From Theodoxus fluviatilis (Eukaryota > Mollusca > Gastropoda > Cycloneritida > Neritidae), in the NCBI GenBank assembly GCA_034096865.1, contig JAWQFJ010018831.1, forward strand, positions 5,001-15,000: 10,000 bases of DNA, given 5' to 3'. Position 1 is the stretch's first letter; each line of letters starts with the position of its first letter. Below the pieces are notes generated by a model, which was not told the origin of the DNA, did not search any database, and worked only from the letters and a program-made list of their open reading frames with translations. Of the stretch, positions 7,556-10,000 are shown one piece after another. A program made the translations under genes and the position numbers.

Positions 7556-7762
7556 AAGAGAGAGACAGAGAAAGAGAGAGAGAGATAGAGAGAGAGAAAC
7601 AGAGAAAGAGAGAGACAGAGAAAGAGAGAGAGAGACAGAGAAAGAGAGAGAGACAGAGAAAGAGAGATACAGAGAAAGAGAGAGACAGAGACAAAGAGAG
7701 AGACAGAGAAAGAGAGAGAGACAGAGAGAGATACAGAGAAAGAGAGAGACAGAGACAGAGAG
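7492..7762. repeat. imperfect (GA)n array with GAGAAAGAGAGAGACA units
   Basis: A pure GA core (about 7506-7542) followed by a higher-order pattern of GAGAAAGAGAGAGACA-type units. It abuts the 5' truncation point of the minus-strand LINE. It reads GA on the + strand like the block at 6189-6505, consistent with both being halves of one array. Confidence 0.95.
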
Positions 7763-9120
7763 TCCAGTTCATATTAACAAAGCTTTGATCAAAGTGACTT
7801 GGATGGACAGTAAGAAACTTCATGATAAACAAACGGGACAGAATGGTAAAGAAAATAATGTTTAGAGATTTTGGCTTTGAAATAATTGATGCCATTGGCA
7901 GTTTACTGTGCGTGAAACTAAAGACAATATTCACTGCAGATAAAGTACTGACAGTTAAGAAATAGGAAAAGGATATGTCAGCATTCAAACAAAATCCACC
8001 AAGCCACGTGTAGGGATGATCGAAATGGATATGAATATCAATAACGCTCAGCAAGAATTGTTGTCGCCGACTGGAAATTCAGCAGAAGAAAATAATGTTC
8101 TTGTGTGTGACTGTGTGCGCACAGCTTACAGATCTCTTTTCTCTACAAAATGCAGAAGGGAACCAATGTGAAACACCATACTTTCTACATTCATGGAATA
8201 CAAAAAGCTGAAGAGACCACGTCGTAAAAATGGCGTTCGCGCTGAAGAGCTGCGATTAGAGTTTTGCATCGACAAAGTATTTGTAAACATTTCTCGAGAG
8301 AGCGCGCGCTGAGAACACAATCATCAACGTGTTTGTCCATCAGAGTCTGCTGACTGCACGTGCTACGCGTGCTTTCTGGCGATTCGTGCCGCTGCATGCT
8401 CAAGATGGCTTAGCAAAGACGACAATGGGCGAAGGTCAGCTTGATTCCACTAGAGAAGTGCTGTCAACAGAGACGAAACGCCAATCTATGAATACCTCCC
8501 AATAGTATGTTTGACGAAATACCCCGAGTAATCTAGAAGCAAACAAACGTAGGTTGGGCACGCGCTGTAGGGAAGTTTGGGTAATTCGCTTACCGTGGTC
8601 TGGATATAGACTTTTGTTTTCAGGCGTGTCATGTGTCGTTACTGAACAATGGTAACTCTGGATTCCTGATGGAAGTTGTAGTGCCGGCTGAAAGGGTTTG
8701 GCAACTACCAAAGGGTCAACACCGACGTAGGGATTACATGGAAGATATTACCACGAACATTCTGCATTAGATACTTGCCCTTCATTCCTGGCCAAGAAGA
8801 TTGATGCTGGTATGAATGAGCATCATGTTGAGAAGACCTATATGCTGTCCCTTATCATTTATACTCAGTGTCATTTCATGTTTTCAACGAGGCAGTGTTT
8901 GATGTCTCGATACGCAGGTAACAGAGGTTGCGAGCTCTATGTCAATGTCTCGAGAAGCACGCTGTTTGGGATGGAATTGTGTAAAAGACAATTCCAAGTA
9001 TCCCATGGCTATTTCATTTCTGTGAGGAAAAGTGCATGGCCTTAACTTCATTTTAAAAGTTTCTTTGGGATGTTTTATATTACTTACGGGTCACCCAAAT
9101 TTACATAATAAATTGCACAC
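7763..9120. other. unassigned sequence, no gene recognised
   Basis: The minus strand is open for about 97 codons (8054 to 7763) before running into the GA array; this has hydrophobic stretches but no known domain. Other frames (8126-8320, 8191-8403 and 8436-8711 on minus, 8812-9045 on plus) overlap each other and carry no family signature. A CpG-bearing stretch around 8215-8400 includes GAGAGCGCGCGCTGAG. No RNA gene or transposon end is visible. Confidence 0.55.
8973..8995. repeat. short perfect inverted repeat
   Basis: GGAATTGT and ACAATTCC form an 8-bp stem around a 7-base loop. There is no T-run or adjacent gene to make it a terminator, so it is probably incidental. Confidence 0.6.
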
Positions 9121-9132
9121 ACACCCTTTCGC

Positions 9133-9246
9133 TCTGTGTGTCTGTCTGTCTGTGTGTCTGTCTGTGTGTCTGTTTGTCTGTGTGTCTTTCTGTCTGTGTG
9201 TCTGTCTGTCTGTCTGTCTGCCTGCCTGCCTGCCTGCCTGCTTGCC

Positions 9247-9303
<57 letters not shown>

Positions 9304-9304
9304 C
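9133..9304. repeat. compound (TG)n(TCTG)n(CCTG)n microsatellite
   Basis: TG and TCTG units alternate at first, then pure TCTG, five CCTG units (9221-9240), one CTTG, one CCTG, and another long pure TCTG run from 9249. The motif composition and order resemble the human CNBP intron repeat behind myotonic dystrophy type 2, although here TCTG flanks CCTG on both sides. Cys/Leu/Ser open frames through it are artefacts. Confidence 0.96.
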
Positions 9305-9476
9305 ATTCTTCCCCTTCTCTCTCTCTCACTTGCTCTCTCTCTCTTTCTCTCCCTTTCACTGTCTCTCCTTCACTCTCTCTGTCTCTGTTCTCTTTCTCTG
9401 TCTATCTCTATATGTGCCTGTCTGTCTGCACCTCTCTCTCTCTCTCTCTCTCCCCTCTCTCTCTCTCTCTCTCTCT

Positions 9477-9526
<50 letters not shown>

Positions 9527-9527
9527 T
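9305..9527. repeat. (CT)n-rich polypyrimidine tract
   Basis: Imperfect CT repeats with CCCC, GTCT and TTTC interruptions, ending in pure CT runs split by CCCCCCC (about 9477-9484). This long pyrimidine strand is the reverse orientation of the other GA tracts. Mirror-symmetric parts could form a triplex (H-DNA). Confidence 0.95.
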
Positions 9528-9528
9528 T

Positions 9529-10000
9529 CAACAAGTACTCCTACAAGGCCTCGCCCAAGAACTCTTGAAGCACCGGTGGCCGCTGTCGTGTTTGGAGGAC
9601 AAACAGCTCTGCCTCACTACTCACTGCTCACAGCTCTAACATTACTCGGTTCAAGTCCAGTAGTTGGGACACCTGGGTCCTCTGTAACGATTGAGTCATT
9701 CTCGTCTTGACCACAAGTGGACGTGGGCCTGGAAGCCAAATGCATTTGACAAACAGTACAGGTCAACTGCCGTCGAAGTGACCACTCGAGAACAGAGGCC
9801 CACTGCAGGACCCAGTCGAAGACAAGAAGGGGAGTGCCTGGATAAGGAAGCTTTAGGCTTTGCGTGGCTGGGTCGTGGTGGACAGGTAAACACAGCAGGT
9901 AGAGGAGAAGCAAGGAGTAGTCTAGGGATCTAGCGGAATCTTTTTCCCCCCTTGGCAGTCAAGGCCAGATATAACTGGTCGTTGCTGGGGAGGCCGTTGC
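9529..10000. other. unassigned GC-richer sequence at the window end
   Basis: Higher GC than most of the window and no simple repeat. The minus strand is open for 98 codons (9913-9617) with a Cys-containing stretch LTCTVCQMHLASRPTSTCGQ; I know no family for it. GGTTCAAGTCC at 9648-9658 fits the tRNA B-box consensus, but I find no matching A box or cloverleaf. CAGGTAAAC near 9890 resembles a splice donor, but no exon can be supported. It might be an unrecognised repeat or part of a gene beyond the window. Confidence 0.5.

Noticed and set aside
9648..9658. tRNA gene or tRNA-derived SINE suggested by a B-box match
   Set aside because: No A box at the proper distance, no cloverleaf pairing and no Pol III T-run terminator just downstream.
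9032..9710. Plus-strand frames of 167-190 codons with poly Cys-Leu-Ser-Val
   Set aside because: Translations of TCTG and CT repeats. They look like membrane or Cys-rich proteins only because of the repeat period.

Overview
This window looks like repeat-rich, non-coding nuclear DNA from a eukaryote. The simple repeats and the style of the decayed retrotransposons suggest a mollusc, perhaps a marine gastropod; that placement is inference. I found no intact host gene, no rRNA or tRNA gene, and no bacterial feature. About 1.5 kb is microsatellite: (GA)n, (GT)n, (TTG)n, (GCGT)n, (TCTG)n/(CCTG)n and (CT)n. The long Leu/Ser or Cys/Leu/Ser open frames through these tracts are artefacts.

The informative content is mobile-element debris. 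From left to right: a (GA)n tract and a possible LINE 3' end (1-170); an L2/CR1-like LINE pol remnant on the + strand (216-1284) that keeps the linker and the C-terminal reverse transcriptase (RT) region but has lost the catalytic palm; a long (TG)n(GA)n block (1356-1601); 1.3 kb of unassigned sequence; a (TTG)n tract (2924-2985); and a nested pair of non-autonomous inverted-repeat elements (3129-3969). In the nested pair, a fold-back element with arms of about 80 bp and a 16-bp GC-hairpin tandem array appears to interrupt a MITE of about 310 bp that has 15-bp terminal inverted repeats and eight ACTTCG/CGAAGT words.

Next is a minus-strand RT fragment from a different LINE lineage (4188-4402), lying between two pieces of a dispersed repeat (4098-4157 and 4430-4605). 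Unassigned sequence and a (TG)n/(TGCG)n block (5425-5634) follow. At 6506-7491 a 5'-truncated minus-strand LINE lies exactly between two (GA)-rich arrays, as if it had inserted into one microsatellite. Its 3' UTR carries a strong G-quadruplex motif on the element's sense strand.

The right end holds unassigned sequence, a (TG)n(TCTG)n(CCTG)n compound repeat merging into (CT)n (9133-9527), and a final 470 bp without a recognisable gene. There is no operon or pathway logic. The common thread is repeated insertion, truncation and decay of retroelements and MITEs beside expanding simple repeats. The best leads are the nested MITE pair, the LINE in a microsatellite, the internally deleted L2-like copy and the LINE 3' UTR quadruplex.
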